The notes below the pieces were generated by a model that saw only the letters and a program-made list of their open reading frames with translations, searched no databases and was not told the origin of the DNA. Shown piece by piece: positions 20,925 through 33,601 of a DNA stretch of 64,000 nt (position 1 is the first letter of the stretch; every line of letters starts with the position of its first letter). Position numbers and translations under genes: made by a program. The stretch covers positions 4,216,001-4,280,000 of the forward strand of contig BTPP01000003.1 of the NCBI GenBank assembly GCA_037102815.1, written 5' to 3'. The DNA is from Neurospora intermedia (taxonomy: Eukaryota > Ascomycota > Sordariomycetes > Sordariales > Sordariaceae).

Positions 20925-23556
20925 GGTTGTCTCCTATTGTTTGTCCAACGGGTCGGCTCGAAGAGACGATAAACTGATAAGGGTGATGGAGCCAGTCGGC
21001 TCAATACCCTGGGCGCATCTCTTTTACGGTTACGGAGGCAACTTGTTCAGGAACCAGGACGAAGAGGCCGGGGTCGGGGTTGGCGCGTCTCCAATTCTCC
21101 GCATTTGATCGAGGTAGATGAGCTTTGACCAGGTCGTGGTGGTCCAAGGAGCTCGTTGGTCAGCATATCTACACAACCCTAACCCAGAGTTGCTTCGTCA
21201 CGAAACGAAGTTCGCCGGCAATCAGCTTTACGTACTCGGATCGCTCGTTGATAGCTGAAGCCTTTGACATTTTTGTATTTCCTCCAATAAAGTGTAACTG
21301 GATTAATCGCGACCCAATATATTACCAAAATGCAGCATTGTGTCCCTGCTTGGTCTTTCCGACTGTGTGATGGGGTCTTGATTTGCATGCGGGGGTGCGA
21401 ACCCGCTTTTTCTCGGCAGCTTCCGAATAACCCCTGCACTCCAGCAACGACATCACATCAGGTGTCTGATGAAACAACATCCACCACTCAAGCAGCTTCT
21501 TGCCGACTTACGAGGCTTGCCACATCTTTTTGTTTTTTTTTTGCGGGAGAAGGGTTCAATATAAAGCATATGGAACTATCGCAAAGATTCATGTATGTCA
21601 TAACTCGGGGCCTACACTACACAGATGAGTTTACTGCTGGCGGTTTTGGCAGCATCGATGACAGAAGTTTGTCACTTTCAAGTCACTCATTTCTCGACCA
21701 CTATCCTGGCCAGGCGTTTCTCAATGCCCGTGGATATGCAAATTCGCATGTAACACTGTCATACGAGCCGTCTTCATCAGAAAGCCATACGAGTTATTCC
21801 CTTATATATGGATTATTGCCTATGTCTGCTGGCCAGCACAACGGCGTAATAGTGTGGAGATCAGTAATACAGTATTCGTCGTTACCCGACAAGTCAGCAA
21901 CATCAAGTGAAGCAGCACATCTCTCGTTCAAAATTTTGCCCCGGCATCTGCTCACATAACCAGTATTCCTTCTGATGCCAACTTATTCCCATGGCGAGAC
22001 ACTTTTTGATATCTTGGGCACTCGACAACATGCGACGCTTTGCTGTTGTACAATGTCCCTTTGCACGGCGATTTGGGTGAGGCGATGCTTGCCTAGCCGT
22101 GCTTGGGATGACACTCGTGTGTTTTGTTAGAGGCCAGAAGGAGGAGCATGCTAGACACGCCTGGACATGACAGGCAAGAGACAGCCAGTCTAGCACTAGG
22201 TCTTACATGAACTAATAATCTGAGATATTAGACAGTACTAGGTGCTCATTCCACATAAAATGGAACTACAAGCAGTTTGGATGACAGGAGATTCTCGATG
22301 CTGAAGATAAACCCTGCTTCTTGTTCGATTTTGTCACTAACTTGAATTATCCAAGCCTTTCCCTCTTCTTCTTCTTCTTCTTTTTCTCCTCAATCATGAC
22401 TTCAAAGTTAGGCTTCTTTTATCGTTCTACAGATTCAACAAGTAGAAACGATTTCCAAATCCAAATTTCGTCATATCACTAGCAGTTCCGCCCAAGCACC
22501 CACCCGTCAATATGCAACCCATCCAATCAGGCGACGGGATCTAGGCCTCACGTCATGCTCATTCTAGCCCCCATTTCCGTTGAGGACCTTGACGGCCATA
22601 TCCATAAGGGCTGTTTCAGAAAAAGCAAACAATAAGTGCCAGTATCCAGCCCTATTGACGAGCAACGAAGACCGTTTATTGGACGTCGAAGAGGATAAGT
22701 AGGTTAGGGTTGAATTTGGGACCCACAGTAGGTAGTTTCCTTTCCCCAACTATCCTCCTCTGCCCTTCTGCTCCGTGGCCTTTTTTTTCCCCCTGTTCTT
22801 ACCTAGAACTCTTTTCCCCTCGCCGACCTCGACTTTCTTGCAGGTTCACTTGCCATCACCAGTCTCACGAGCGGAACTTTACCTACAATCACCTTCCCAT
22901 CGCGGTTTGGCTTCAAGCTTCTACCACGCTACTCTATCAGTCGCTCTTGATCGGGCCTTCAAGCAGCGTCGACCATTTCCAATCGCAACTGAACCCAGTC
23001 GGTCACCAAGTGCGCAAGGATTTCGCAAATTCGCATCAACGGAACCACCTAGCTTTTCCAAGGCGCGAGAAGTAGTAAGTCACACACCTTTCGTTATGTT
23101 TATTTTCACCAGCCCTTGCGACCAAAGATCCAAAACATTTGTGCTGTTCGCCAGAATACACAGATGATGCTGCCTCTCTCCCCCCTCCCTTCACCCCCTT
23201 TCCACAGCAGTTTCCATCTGGGAGCGCACTTTCCTTGCGTCTGCAACGACATTTACCACGAGCGGGGATGAGATATTAAGAATGAATCCTGCATTCTCGA
23301 AAACTTCTCCTCGTTGACAAGGTCTGCTCTTCCGTCTGGGTCATCGGACACTCTCTTTCTTTCCTCTCATGTCTCATCGTACCTTTTGCAGTGCATCTTC
23401 CCCCTCCATTAGACCTCGGGTTCAACTCGTACCGTGTTGCTATTTCATTGTCGGGATCTGATCCTTTTGGCGTCTTCTCCGATCTGCCAGCGTGCCAGTA
23501 GCGTGCTCATACTTTCTAGCAGGCCACAGAAGCGTTCCATCTCAACCAATCTTCCA
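20925..23556. other. Long upstream region of the multi-RRM gene
   Basis: This 2.6 kb spacer holds the CIA30 promoter on its left and, on its right, pyrimidine-rich DNA (a CTT run near 22364 and C/T-rich stretches at 22740-22840 and 23160-23410) resembling a long fungal 5' leader. A GTAAGT after 23070 could be the donor of a 5'-UTR intron. No gene is recognised. Confidence 0.4.
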
Positions 23557-26257
23557 ATGCCGTCCGTCATCAACAACGAGATGGCGACTCACGATGACGA
23601 GTCATCGTTGAGTCTGTCAACAGAGTCATCGGTCGGTATGTTTTCCCCTCTTTTACAGTCGATCTCTACATGGCTCAATTACCTTTGCCCACGACGCGTC
23701 GTCGCACGGGCTCTGGGCTTGATATTTGCTTAGTGAAAGAGAAGAACAAAAGAAAACAAAGTCCCTGAGCGAGAACAGTGGCGACAACAGAACGGCGAGG
23801 CATCCGTCGAGTCACTATGCGCACTGCAACGGAGTGGCATCCGAGATACTAAAGACACCAACACGGAGTGGCATCCGTCAAGATACCAAAACAGGCACTT
23901 GTCAAATACTCAGCAGACTCAGGCATCTATTTACCAATGGAAATCAAAAAATTACTCACGACACTCTCAAAGCATTCACGTAAAGAAATGCAGCTTGCCA
24001 CATGGTGTTCGTTTGATGAGCGTATCACACTTTTGTGCGTACTAACTCTGGCTGTTAAGTCAATGGTGGAGGATCGCAGGTCAATACCCCGTCTGACGCC
24101 TCCGACTTTGGAGACACCAAAAGACAGTACCACACTAGCATTACGCCGACTCGTGCTTCGCAGAGCTACCCCGTTGGTATCATGGCTTCTGGCACCACAC
24201 CGAAGACCAGCCTGCAGCGCCGTTCCGTCACGTTCGTAGAGCCGGACCCGCCGGCCAGAGAGCATTCCCGGATCACGTACACCATGGTCAGCAACACGCC
24301 TCCTTCCACGCCCAAGGATGATACGTTCGACGCTCAGTACCTTTATCCGCCGAGCGCTTGTGTGTTTGTGGCAAAGTAGGTCATCATTTGTAGGAGTGGG
24401 CACATTCATCCGCTGACATATTTTGTTGTCCAGCCTTCCTGAGGCTCGGGAGGATGAGGATCTTAAGGCCGCGGTTACCAAGGAGTTCAGTTACTTTGGA
24501 TTAGTATACGTCAAGATTCGCCGTGACCCCTCCAACATGCCATTTGCGTTCTGCCAGTATACAGTAAGTTGATCTTCCTCGTTTGTGGAATGGTTTATCT
24601 GATACTGGAACAGGATGAAAACCATGCGAAGAACGCGGTGGTGAACGGGAAGGGTATTATGATCCTTGGTCGACCTTGCCGAACCGAGATGGTCAAAGCC
24701 AACCGTAAGATGTTCTCTCCAAATGTCTTCCTTTTCGTTTCAGCATACTGACGATCACCCAGGCACCTACGCAATCAACAGACGTGATCACAGAGACATC
24801 ACTGTCCACCAAGTCATGCGCGTGCTCGAAGCTTATGGAGAGCTGAACAAGTGCTACGTCTTGCCCGCCGAACTTCAGCAGGAACTTGGGCTTCCCCCGA
24901 CTGTCGTCGCGGGGTTCACGGTTTTTGACCCGACTCGGGACATGGGCCTTGTATGTACCACATTTCCATTGGTTTTACTCCGCTCATGTCAAATGCTGAT
25001 TGTATTGTTTAGGTCGCCAAGGAGAACCCAGACTACAGGATCGTGCCGTACGATGAGGACAAAAAATCCATCACCCCGCCTCGCGATCCGAACAAGGAAT
25101 TCCTCAGGCAGTACGACGTCGATCGGCGAACCTTGTACATCGCACACATGCCGCGGGACGTTGAGGAGACAGAACTGGAGGATCTGTTTAGTCAGGCCGG
25201 CACCATCAACAAGTGCACCATCGTGCGAAAGGACATTCCTGCTTACTACGGCGCCCGCCAACATCATCACCACTATGCTTTTGTCGAGTACGAGCATATC
25301 GGTGCTCCAGATGAAGCCATCAAGCGCTTTGTGAGTGTTTCATTTCATCGAAAATAAGAGTTCAACGCTGACCATTGAGCATAGCGAGGTTTTGCAATGC
25401 GCGGCCACCCATTGAAGGTCGAACGGAAGACCACCAAAAGTGTTCGTCGCATGGTCTCGTCTCCCTTGACTGGCAGGGCTCCTGCTTCTTCCGACACGTA
25501 CAGAGGCGACCCTCGGACCCCCAACACGCCGTCGAGAGCCTCCTTTCCTCACAGATCCGCCATGAAACAATCGAGCGTCCCGGATATTGCGACTCAAGGC
25601 TCAGAGTCAGCTCCTTTGTTGCTGGCTTACTCATCCGAAGGATCGCCCACCCAGCGCAAGAATATCCACGTAGCCCACGACTGCCACTTCACGGATGGTC
25701 CTGCCATGAAGGACGCTTCTATCCAGAGAGCCTCGACAGAGCAGCATACTGTCAAGCCTTTCAAGTCGATGCCCAATTTCGCTGCACATGGCGTTCACGG
25801 TGGTGCCATTCCTGCCAACAAAGTCGCCGCTAGTGTCTTTTCAGGACCTTCTGCCAACAAAGTCCCCGGTGACGCCGTGCCGGGACCCCAATTCACAGCT
25901 CTGCCTCATCCCACGGCCGATGTGAACGGTAGACCGATCCATACCATGCAGCCGTTGCCCATCACCTCGTGGGATCAGCCCCAGCCCGCGTACCCACACG
26001 TCGGCTATATCCCGGACTGGCATATGCACGCGTACATGGCTGGAATGCCCGGCACTGGCCCGGCCTTGCCTCCCAATGTCCAGCAGGCGCCTCCTGATCT
26101 GGTGATGCACAACTGGACTCCAGAGTTTGCGCCGCCCATCCCCCTCGAATGTGTTCCTTATGGCTTTGTCCATTCGCACTTTGCCTACCATCCCATTACG
26201 GGACAGCACTGTGCCGTTTGGATCCCAGCGGCTGCCCACCATCCCACGGTGTTTTGA
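23557..26257 (+). CDS. Multi-RRM RNA-binding protein, Rim4/Mug28-like
   Basis: Seven exons join in frame (23557-23635, 24060-24375, 24434-24563, 24614-24704, 24763-24950, 25013-25330, 25385-26257) for 664 aa. All donors are GTAWGT, GTAGGT, GTAAGA or GTGAGT, and the acceptors are YAG or AAG. RRM1 has RNP2-like CVFVANLPEA and RNP1-like PFAFCQYT; a second RRM-like unit begins TVHQVMRVLEAYGELNKCYV; the third has TLYIAHMPRDVEETELEDLF and HYAFVEYE. The long C-terminus is Pro-, His- and Ser-rich with no fold I recognise. This arrangement resembles yeast Rim4 and fission-yeast Mug28, which control meiotic transcripts; orthology is inference. The first intron is 424 bp, long for this genome, with an ACTAAC branch point before the TTAAG acceptor. 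The start at 23557 could be replaced by the ATG nine codons in. Confidence 0.72.
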
Positions 26258-28241
26258 GGAGATGGAAGCCATCTCGACTGGTCCATCTTTGCCGACTCGG
26301 TTGTCGCTCTCGGGTGCGAGCTTTCCACAGTGCCTACAGTACTCGGGGCTTCCCTACTTCGTTTCGACGACTTTGATGGTATACCTTAATGCTCCACGCC
26401 TAGTTCTTTGGCGTTCCCTATGGTGTCTTAAAAGGCATGAGCTTCTTTGGTATACCGAGATGGACCACTGATAACGCATCGGCATGTTTCTCGTCATTTT
26501 CTTTATTCGCCATGGCCGTATCTTTCTTTTCGATTATGTTTCAACCATAACCCAACTTGTGTCCGGGAGCTTGTCAAAACTATCGGTTTTGGTCAGGCAT
26601 TGGGTTCGGCGTTTGGCTTATTGCGGCGTTCTTCCTTGGAGTCGGGCGATAGGGCCATTTGCAGCGACGTGAGCATATGCTGGTTTCGGCGCTTGGTGGT
26701 TATACCCTGGTTGTGTTTTTCTGGTTGGTGTTGGTTGGAAGAACGGTTGATCTGACCCGGCTGTTCTCGATGATTGTGAGTACTTTCACGTGGTTAGCGT
26801 TGGCGCAGCCTGATGTCTGCGTCCGCCTGGATTTGTTTAATCAATGTTGGAATCTGAATATTGGCCAGAAAGTCTTCTTTGGTAGCCTGAGTCTTCTCAA
26901 GTCTGGAGGTACTCATGCGGCCAATACTAAACCAGGCGTGGACTTTTAGCGGACAACGGCCAGGATTAATCTAAGGGTTATCCAGGCAATAGTTCCGAGT
27001 CACACGGGGAGACTGACTGGTTAAATATGGTTGGGAATGTCGGCAATCTCTTGTATCTGGAAGCAGAGGAAGAGTTGTTTTCTGTGTCCTGGGTAAACCT
27101 CGTATCTGGTTGTCGCATAGCTACTCGACTGCTACCATTTCCACATTTCCTGAGATAGTCTCCAGTCCGAATAGATAGAAGAACAAGACATTTGTCGCGC
27201 AGCAACTGTGCTGTTCAGACGCTGCACTCTCCGCACTTCAAGCCTTTTGTCGTTGTTGAGTGAAAGTTCAAGATGACACGAACCGTTGTCACACACCGCC
27301 ATTGGTGGTCGGCCTCTAGGTCGTTCGAAGGTAGTATGTTCCGTGACGTGATTAGGAGGGATGCTGGAGTGAGTGATCCCATGTAGCTACGCGAGGTAGT
27401 ACTATTCCAGCCAGTTGGGCCGCTTTGAGCCGAGATGTTGAAGAAGGTTTACCACTAAGTGGGCACTCAGCTGATGATGCAGAAAGAGAGTTGCATCACA
27501 CTCCCTGTCCTTCAGGGATACCCTGCTTCTTGGGTAGTGTACACTACAGCTGTGGTGAGGTTCACAAGAGCGATGTTTTGATACTAACAAGCTCCCGGCT
27601 AATTGGTGTATCTTACAGTTAGTAGCTTATTCTCTAACTCTCACATACATAGTAGGCCAAGCTACCTACACAACCTTAATCACATCGGCAACCCTCTTGT
27701 TCTAGGCCTGCCCCGATGACGGAGAGGGGGGTACACTGTGTACAAGAGCGAAAGGGTAGGTAACTAAGGTACTATGGGATATGCTGTGGTAGACCCCCAC
27801 GGCGTTTTTGAAATAATTTGAGGGCCGATGGGTCTGAATTTCTGCAGGGCTGTCTTTAGTCGTACGTAAATGCTTCTACACGGGACTCGGGGTCTCCTGG
27901 TATCAGAATTTCACTTTGTTTTTAGAGGAAACCAAGGAGGATAATGAACCAGTCTAACCTCAATAATCAACAGAACCGTCATCCGTCAATTGAATTTGTG
28001 TGGACTTTTATTCGCTGCTTTCTCGCTTACTTTTCGACTGTTCTTGCTTCAGTTCTTATCGAGTCCATTCTGGGGCAAAGCGCCAATCGTTTCGACGGAG
28101 AAGCACCGAAAGCCCCACCATTACGCCCGCTCGCTTAAAAGAAAAGAGAACCTCGACAGTTCAACAACTTTTTCCGTCGCAACATCGTCCTCAGCAATCA
28201 CTGGAGTCTGTTTGTATTCCAAGCAAAATCGTACCAGAACC
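26258..28241. other. Intergenic region between two + strand genes
   Basis: This 2 kb contains the 3' UTR of the multi-RRM gene and the upstream region of the symporter gene. Stretches rich in TAG/CTA around 27640-27780 are AT-rich but unstructured. No gene or RNA is recognised. Confidence 0.45.
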
Positions 28242-30887
28242 ATGGGTCAACCATCCTCCGAGGCGTCGAACGCCATCATCTATACTACATTGGGAGTTTT
28301 CCTGTGAGATGACAACCACCAAACCCCGATTTCAGCCAGGTCGGTACGGGGGAGCGTTTATACTGACTTATCGCCGCAGGATCATGGGAACCGGTGTTGC
28401 CTGGACGATGAGAAACCAATCCAAGGGGGATTTCCTCGCCGGAAACAGGACTCAGACGGGTTAGAAGACCTTCCTGCTAGGCTCAGACAAGAGAGACTGC
28501 AATCCCCTGTTCTGTCGAGCCACCACCTACTCACACAGCCTCCCGTTGCCACTTACAATACGTTGAGCCGCAACTGACATCTCACTCTCTTCTAGCTATT
28601 CCGCTCGCTTTGAACTTCATCGCTTCTGGTGAGTGAAAGCACACAACGCGACAAGGAGGCACTCAACATCGACAATTGAGGCCTCTACTGCAACATGAAG
28701 ATCAGAGCGGTAGCAACGCACCGAACAGAGCATTTCGAAAACAACGAGAGATGGACAAGACATGCGGTTTCGAAACTCCACTTTCACGACAAAATCAACA
28801 ACAACAACAATAAGGGCCCGAACTGAGCAAAGCATCGCCGGCGATGACATAGGTATAAGTTGAGCAGACTGACAGCATAGGTTCGTTCGCACCCAATCTC
28901 CAACCTATCTTCCATCTTCCGAGGTTGTACCCGCGCGTCTTCGTTTTGGCACCTTCTCTCCAGGTGGTGTCAAGAAGGATACCATGGATATTACTCAAGG
29001 TTAGATGAGAGGTTGCGGCTCACTACGGGCGCCTAGTCAAAAGCTTGCTCGCCTGGATCCAACCTCCCGCTCTTTCATCCTCGTCTTACACAAAAGCCTC
29101 CTAAGGGACAGTGGTATTTCCGAGGATAGGGAGGATAAACAGGGAGGAGATCTGGCGACTTGCTGGACGACGAAGCTGAGATTGTACCGTGATTACTCGA
29201 TCAAGTTAATGCTTGCGTGAGAAACGTGCTGCCGCTCCGATCTATTCTCCCCCTCCCTACTCCCCCTTTCCCTCTCCCTTTTACTCTTGTGGGTTGGAAA
29301 AAACTAACCTGCGTAGCTCTCGGATCTGGAATCCTTTTCACTTATCCAGAAATCGCCACGTTGGCTGGTCTTCAGGGCGTCCTTGTCTATGCTTTGGCTT
29401 CCGCACTCCCGTTGTTCGTCTTCGCCTTACTGGGCCCTATCATCAGACGCAAATGCCCTGAGGGTTTCGTCCTCACGGAGTGGACCAGACAGCGCTATGG
29501 AACCATCGCGGCCTTGTACCTGAGCTTTGTGACGCTGGTTACGCTTTTCCTGTACATGGTTGCCGAACTGTCCGGCATTGGTCAGGTTGTTGAAGTCTTG
29601 ACTGGTCTTAACGGATTGCCGGTCCTCATCGTCGAGTGTGTAATCACGACCATCTATACCTGTATGTGTCTCTTCTTTGAACCCGTCGAACCCGTCAAAT
29701 GATTGAATAAGTACTGACGTGGGTGCAACCTGCAGCATTGGGCGGGTTTCGAATCTCTTTCATTACAGACAACATTCAGGGAGCGATGGTGATCGGACTC
29801 CTCGTCGTCGCATCCATTGCTATCGGCGTCGAGACCAAGATCGATACCAGCCTGATCGAGCCCTCTGGTCTTTTAAAGGATAGTCTCTTGGGCTGGCAGC
29901 TTCTCTACATCCTCCCGGTTGCCATTTTGACGAACGACTTCTTTTTGGTAAAGTCTTCCCTTGCCGAACAGGAACCGGCCCATTGTCACTTGACTAACAC
30001 CCAAGCAGTCCAGCTTCTGGCTCCGCACCTTTGCCTCCAAGACCGACCGTGATCTCTGGATCGGCATCACCCTTGCTGCCCTTTTTATCCTCATTATTAT
30101 CACCATGATAGGCTGCACCGGTCTTATCGCCGCCTGGTCCGGCGTCTGGCCCGGCTCGGACCCGGAAAACCCCCTCCCGGGTTCCGTTGCCTTCTTCGGC
30201 CTGCTTGAGAATCTTCCTGCCTGGGTCGTCGGCTTCGTCCTCGTCATGTCTGTCACCCTCAGCACCGCTGCCTTTGATTCGCTTCAGTCCGCCATGGTCT
30301 CGTCTGCCAGCAACGATCTGTTCCGCAACAAGCTCAGCGTGTGGTGGATCCGCCTCGCCGTGGTTTTGATCATCATCCCCATCGTGGTCCTTGCCATCAA
30401 GGCGCCCTCGATTCTGCAGATCTACCTTATTTCCGATCTCGTCTCTGCCGCCACCATTCCCGTGCTGATCGTTGGCTTGTCCGACCGGTGCTACTGGTGG
30501 CGCGGCTTTGAGGTGGTTGTCGGCGGATTGGGCGGTATCTTCACCGTCTTCATCTTCGGCGCGATCTACTACAACGACGCATACAAGGGCGCTCAGCTGA
30601 TTCTACTCGAGGACGGCATCTATCAGGAGGGCTGGGCTGCGTTCGGCGCCTTCGTGGCTGCCCCTGTGGGCGGTCTTTTGTGGGGCTTTGGAGCCCTTGC
30701 GCTCAGGCTGGCGGTGCAATGGGTTCAGGCCAAGAGAAAGGGTGTGAGGTTCGACGCCCTTGACCGTCCAGTTGTGGTGGAGAGTGACAGCGAGGCGATC
30801 CAGTATGTTGGTGGCGGAGACTTGGAGACGATCTTGAGCAATGGACAGGAGTCTGGGGCTGGAAAGGTTCCTGGCAAGTTCTTTTGA
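28242..30887 (+). CDS. Sodium:solute symporter family protein, urea active transporter-like
   Basis: The SSF family couples Na+ or H+ gradients to solute uptake; fungal members of this subgroup are usually named urea (DUR3-type) transporters. Six exons (28242-28303, 28380-28459, 28596-28628, 29317-29661, 29736-29947, 30009-30887) close in frame for 536 aa. Family signatures: MGTGVAWTMRNQSKGDFLAG, ALNFIASALGSGILFTYPEI, GPIIRRKCPEGFVLTEWTRQ, then RYGTIAALYLSF, TSLGGFRISFITDNIQGAMV, and TAAFDSLQSAMVSS. About 13 hydrophobic helices can be counted. The third exon is only 33 bp and the following intron is 688 bp; its ends (GTGAGT donor, CTAAC branch, GTAG acceptor) rejoin SA-LGSG exactly. The substrate is not determined by sequence. 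It is expected in the plasma membrane. Confidence 0.85.
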
Positions 30888-33601
30888 GCGGTGTCTGTAT
30901 GCTTTGTACCCTATTCTTATCATCAGGGCGCAATGGCCTTGGAGATGCATGGACGGCGTGCTTACAATGACCATCCAGTCATCCCTTATCGGGGTGAACG
31001 GCGCAAATGGCTAACGACAAAAAGGGGGCTGGGACAGTTGAGGTAAAGGGGCCTCAAGCTGTGGAGGTTGGAGGTTGAAGGATTAATGCGAGATATTGGC
31101 GATGGATAATATGGGGGTCGAGTTTTGGATGAGCTTCAGTTTGGATTCTCTTTGTTGTCACACGACGACGACTGCCTCACGGATGCAATCATAATAGATG
31201 CTGTTACTACACTCATTGAATCAAATCGACACATTCGCTCACCACCATTCGTTTCAAAGGCTTCCTATCTTGAAATAGGACGTACTATTTCCGGGCCTGC
31301 TGCTTGGATGGGTTGTTTGTGTCAACCTATCCGAATGTGTTCCTGTTGATGTTGATGACTATATAATAAAAAGGTAGATTCAACGGTGGTTGTGTTGGGC
31401 TAATGCCAGAGGTGCTGGAAGTGTGCAAGGGCGTACCTACACCAGGATGCTGCTGCTTGGCACTGCCTGCCGCGAAATGCGCCGCGCCGGTTGGCGATCT
31501 GGGCGGCGGGCCGCTGTTCCTGACCAGCTAAAATCCGTACGTAATCCTATGTGGAGGTATTTGCTAGCAGTGAGCGGACCCAATGAGTGGACATCCAATT
31601 TCATCATGAGCACGAGGCACCACCATAGACACCGACGCGCACGTACATATAGCTACCTGTATGTTCACGTGGCAGCTTCACCGACCGACAAGCTGTGTAG
31701 TTCTCAGTCACCGGAAAGGTTGACACCGAGAAGAATGATGTGACAGGAGCATCGATGTCTTGCATCAAACACACTACACTACCAAATCGCCGAATCATTA
31801 GCGCGGCTACAACGTGGACCGAGCTTTCCGGATGGTCCCAGTTGCACCGAGGCTCGGCAGGGGAAGGGGACATGATCGGACAATTCGGCAGCCCGTTCAT
31901 CCTGGCCGCCAGTCGATTTCGGACAACAACCCATCCCGTCGGGGCTCTGACGCCTGCCGGGCAGCCGTTGCTGGAAGGCTTCTTCACCCGGGGTCTGTTG
32001 ACTCCTTTTGGGCGCTCGCTAGTGTAAACACCAAACCAAACAAAATCGAGCAACCGGGCAGGGGACACCGGGTGATCGCTGGATCGGTGCTGCTACGTAT
32101 TTCCTGTGTCCAACCAGGGGACATAAACTGTGCATATGGACCGTTTGTCCACAGATTCCCCTTCAAGGTTGAGACTACCAGCAGTTCAGACCATGTCGGC
32201 TTCAGCCTCTTGTCTATCTCCGTCGTCACCGGAGCTGCTTAAGCACAGCATTACTGGACTGGACTGTCCGACGGTGTGTTTTCTCCCCTCTCCTTTTACA
32301 TTACCATCCATGACGAAAGAATCGCTTCTTCTTCGCTTGAGCGAGTTCCACCTTACAAATAGCTCTGGGCCTATTCTCGCCTCTGAATACCCTGGCGGGT
32401 TCGTGGACACATCAAATTTAAATGCCCCAACGCCTAGCAACGATGGAGACGATCCGGTCATTAAACCCAAGGATCCCCTTCTCCTCACCCACCCGTCCAT
32501 CTGTGTCCTCCGGGTGCTTGTGGGCAGTGTGTATGTCGACCTGTGTTTTCCCTACGGCCACCGCAGTGTTCCGTGTTCTCGCAGTGTCTGGTTCAACCCG
32601 TTGCAAAGACCATACCCGCATACTTGCAGGTCACTCCTCAGCAGGGCCCTTTCTTCATTCCTTTTGCCTAATCGAGTGATTGGCGGGGGCTAAGCAAGCA
32701 TAGTACTAGAGCTCATCTGTTCGCTCATCTGTATTTTCGGGAAGCGGTGGATATCAGATTTGCCTCGTGGGCAGTTTGGATAGGTAGTCGGACTTCTTGG
32801 GACTCAAGGGTGGTCCTCCAGAAAGGAATCTTACTTCGAAACTGTTGCCTCGCTCCAAGCCCTCCTTCAGTCTCCCGCACCGGACAACGAGCCTTGCCTT
32901 CTCTCGCTACAACACATCGCTACTTGCAATTCACAGACACGCATCTACAAACGGACTAAACCCGGACTATCGTCACTCATTCGCTCTATCACCGGACCAA
33001 GACAGATAGGAGAGGACGTCTTCAGGAGCTATTCGGAGCCCTCTGTCTCGCCATACAGCTGTCCTTAACCAACAATCATACCGGATCTCACTCACTGAGC
33101 TTTCTACATCTCGCTTTGCTCAACCTCACCGTGTTTCGCCTACACAAGTCCACGCTTTCTCTCCCCCGCTGCCCCTCACCCCGACACTTTATACCAAGTT
33201 CGACGCTCTCTAGACAAGTCACCAAGTTCACCACACTACTTGAACCAGCATTATCAGCCTCACACTCTCGGTTATTACTTCAGGCGATCTACGACGGAGG
33301 CTCTGCGTTACGTCGATTCTCTGATCATATCGACCACGCCTGTCTGGACCCTTCTGTGGCAAACAAGACCCCCACTCGATCTTCTACCTGCCCCATCGAC
33401 AATCTCGACACCTTTTCAGTCTCCCTCCGATAGACCTGATTAGATCTTACGGACGTTAGCTTACTAAGGATCCCCGAACTTGTTGGTGCTGGATATTGAC
33501 AACAAGCTTATCGATCCACGATTGTTATCTGAAGGGGGCTGGGTCGCCCAGGACGTAGGATTACTGGCTCGGGGCCAACTCCAACTGAAGTCAATCCTTT
33601 C
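30888..33601. other. Long intergenic region (2.7 kb)
   Basis: It holds the symporter 3' UTR and the upstream sequence of the TRP-like gene. The part from about 32750 to 33440 is C/T-rich and looks like an untranslated leader. No gene is supported. Confidence 0.4.

Noticed and set aside
21384-21402. Possible tRNA T-arm (GGGTTCGCACCC on the minus strand)
   Set aside because: No matching acceptor stem, anticodon arm or D arm could be found around it.
21330-21959. 209-codon + strand frame upstream of the multi-RRM gene
   Set aside because: Long but with mixed composition, no recognisable motif, a T run inside, and no splice partner. Not enough to call a gene.
28000-28464. 154-codon frame overlapping the symporter start
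   Set aside because: It overlaps exon 1, intron 1 and exon 2 of the symporter in a different frame; the spliced structure explains the sequence better.
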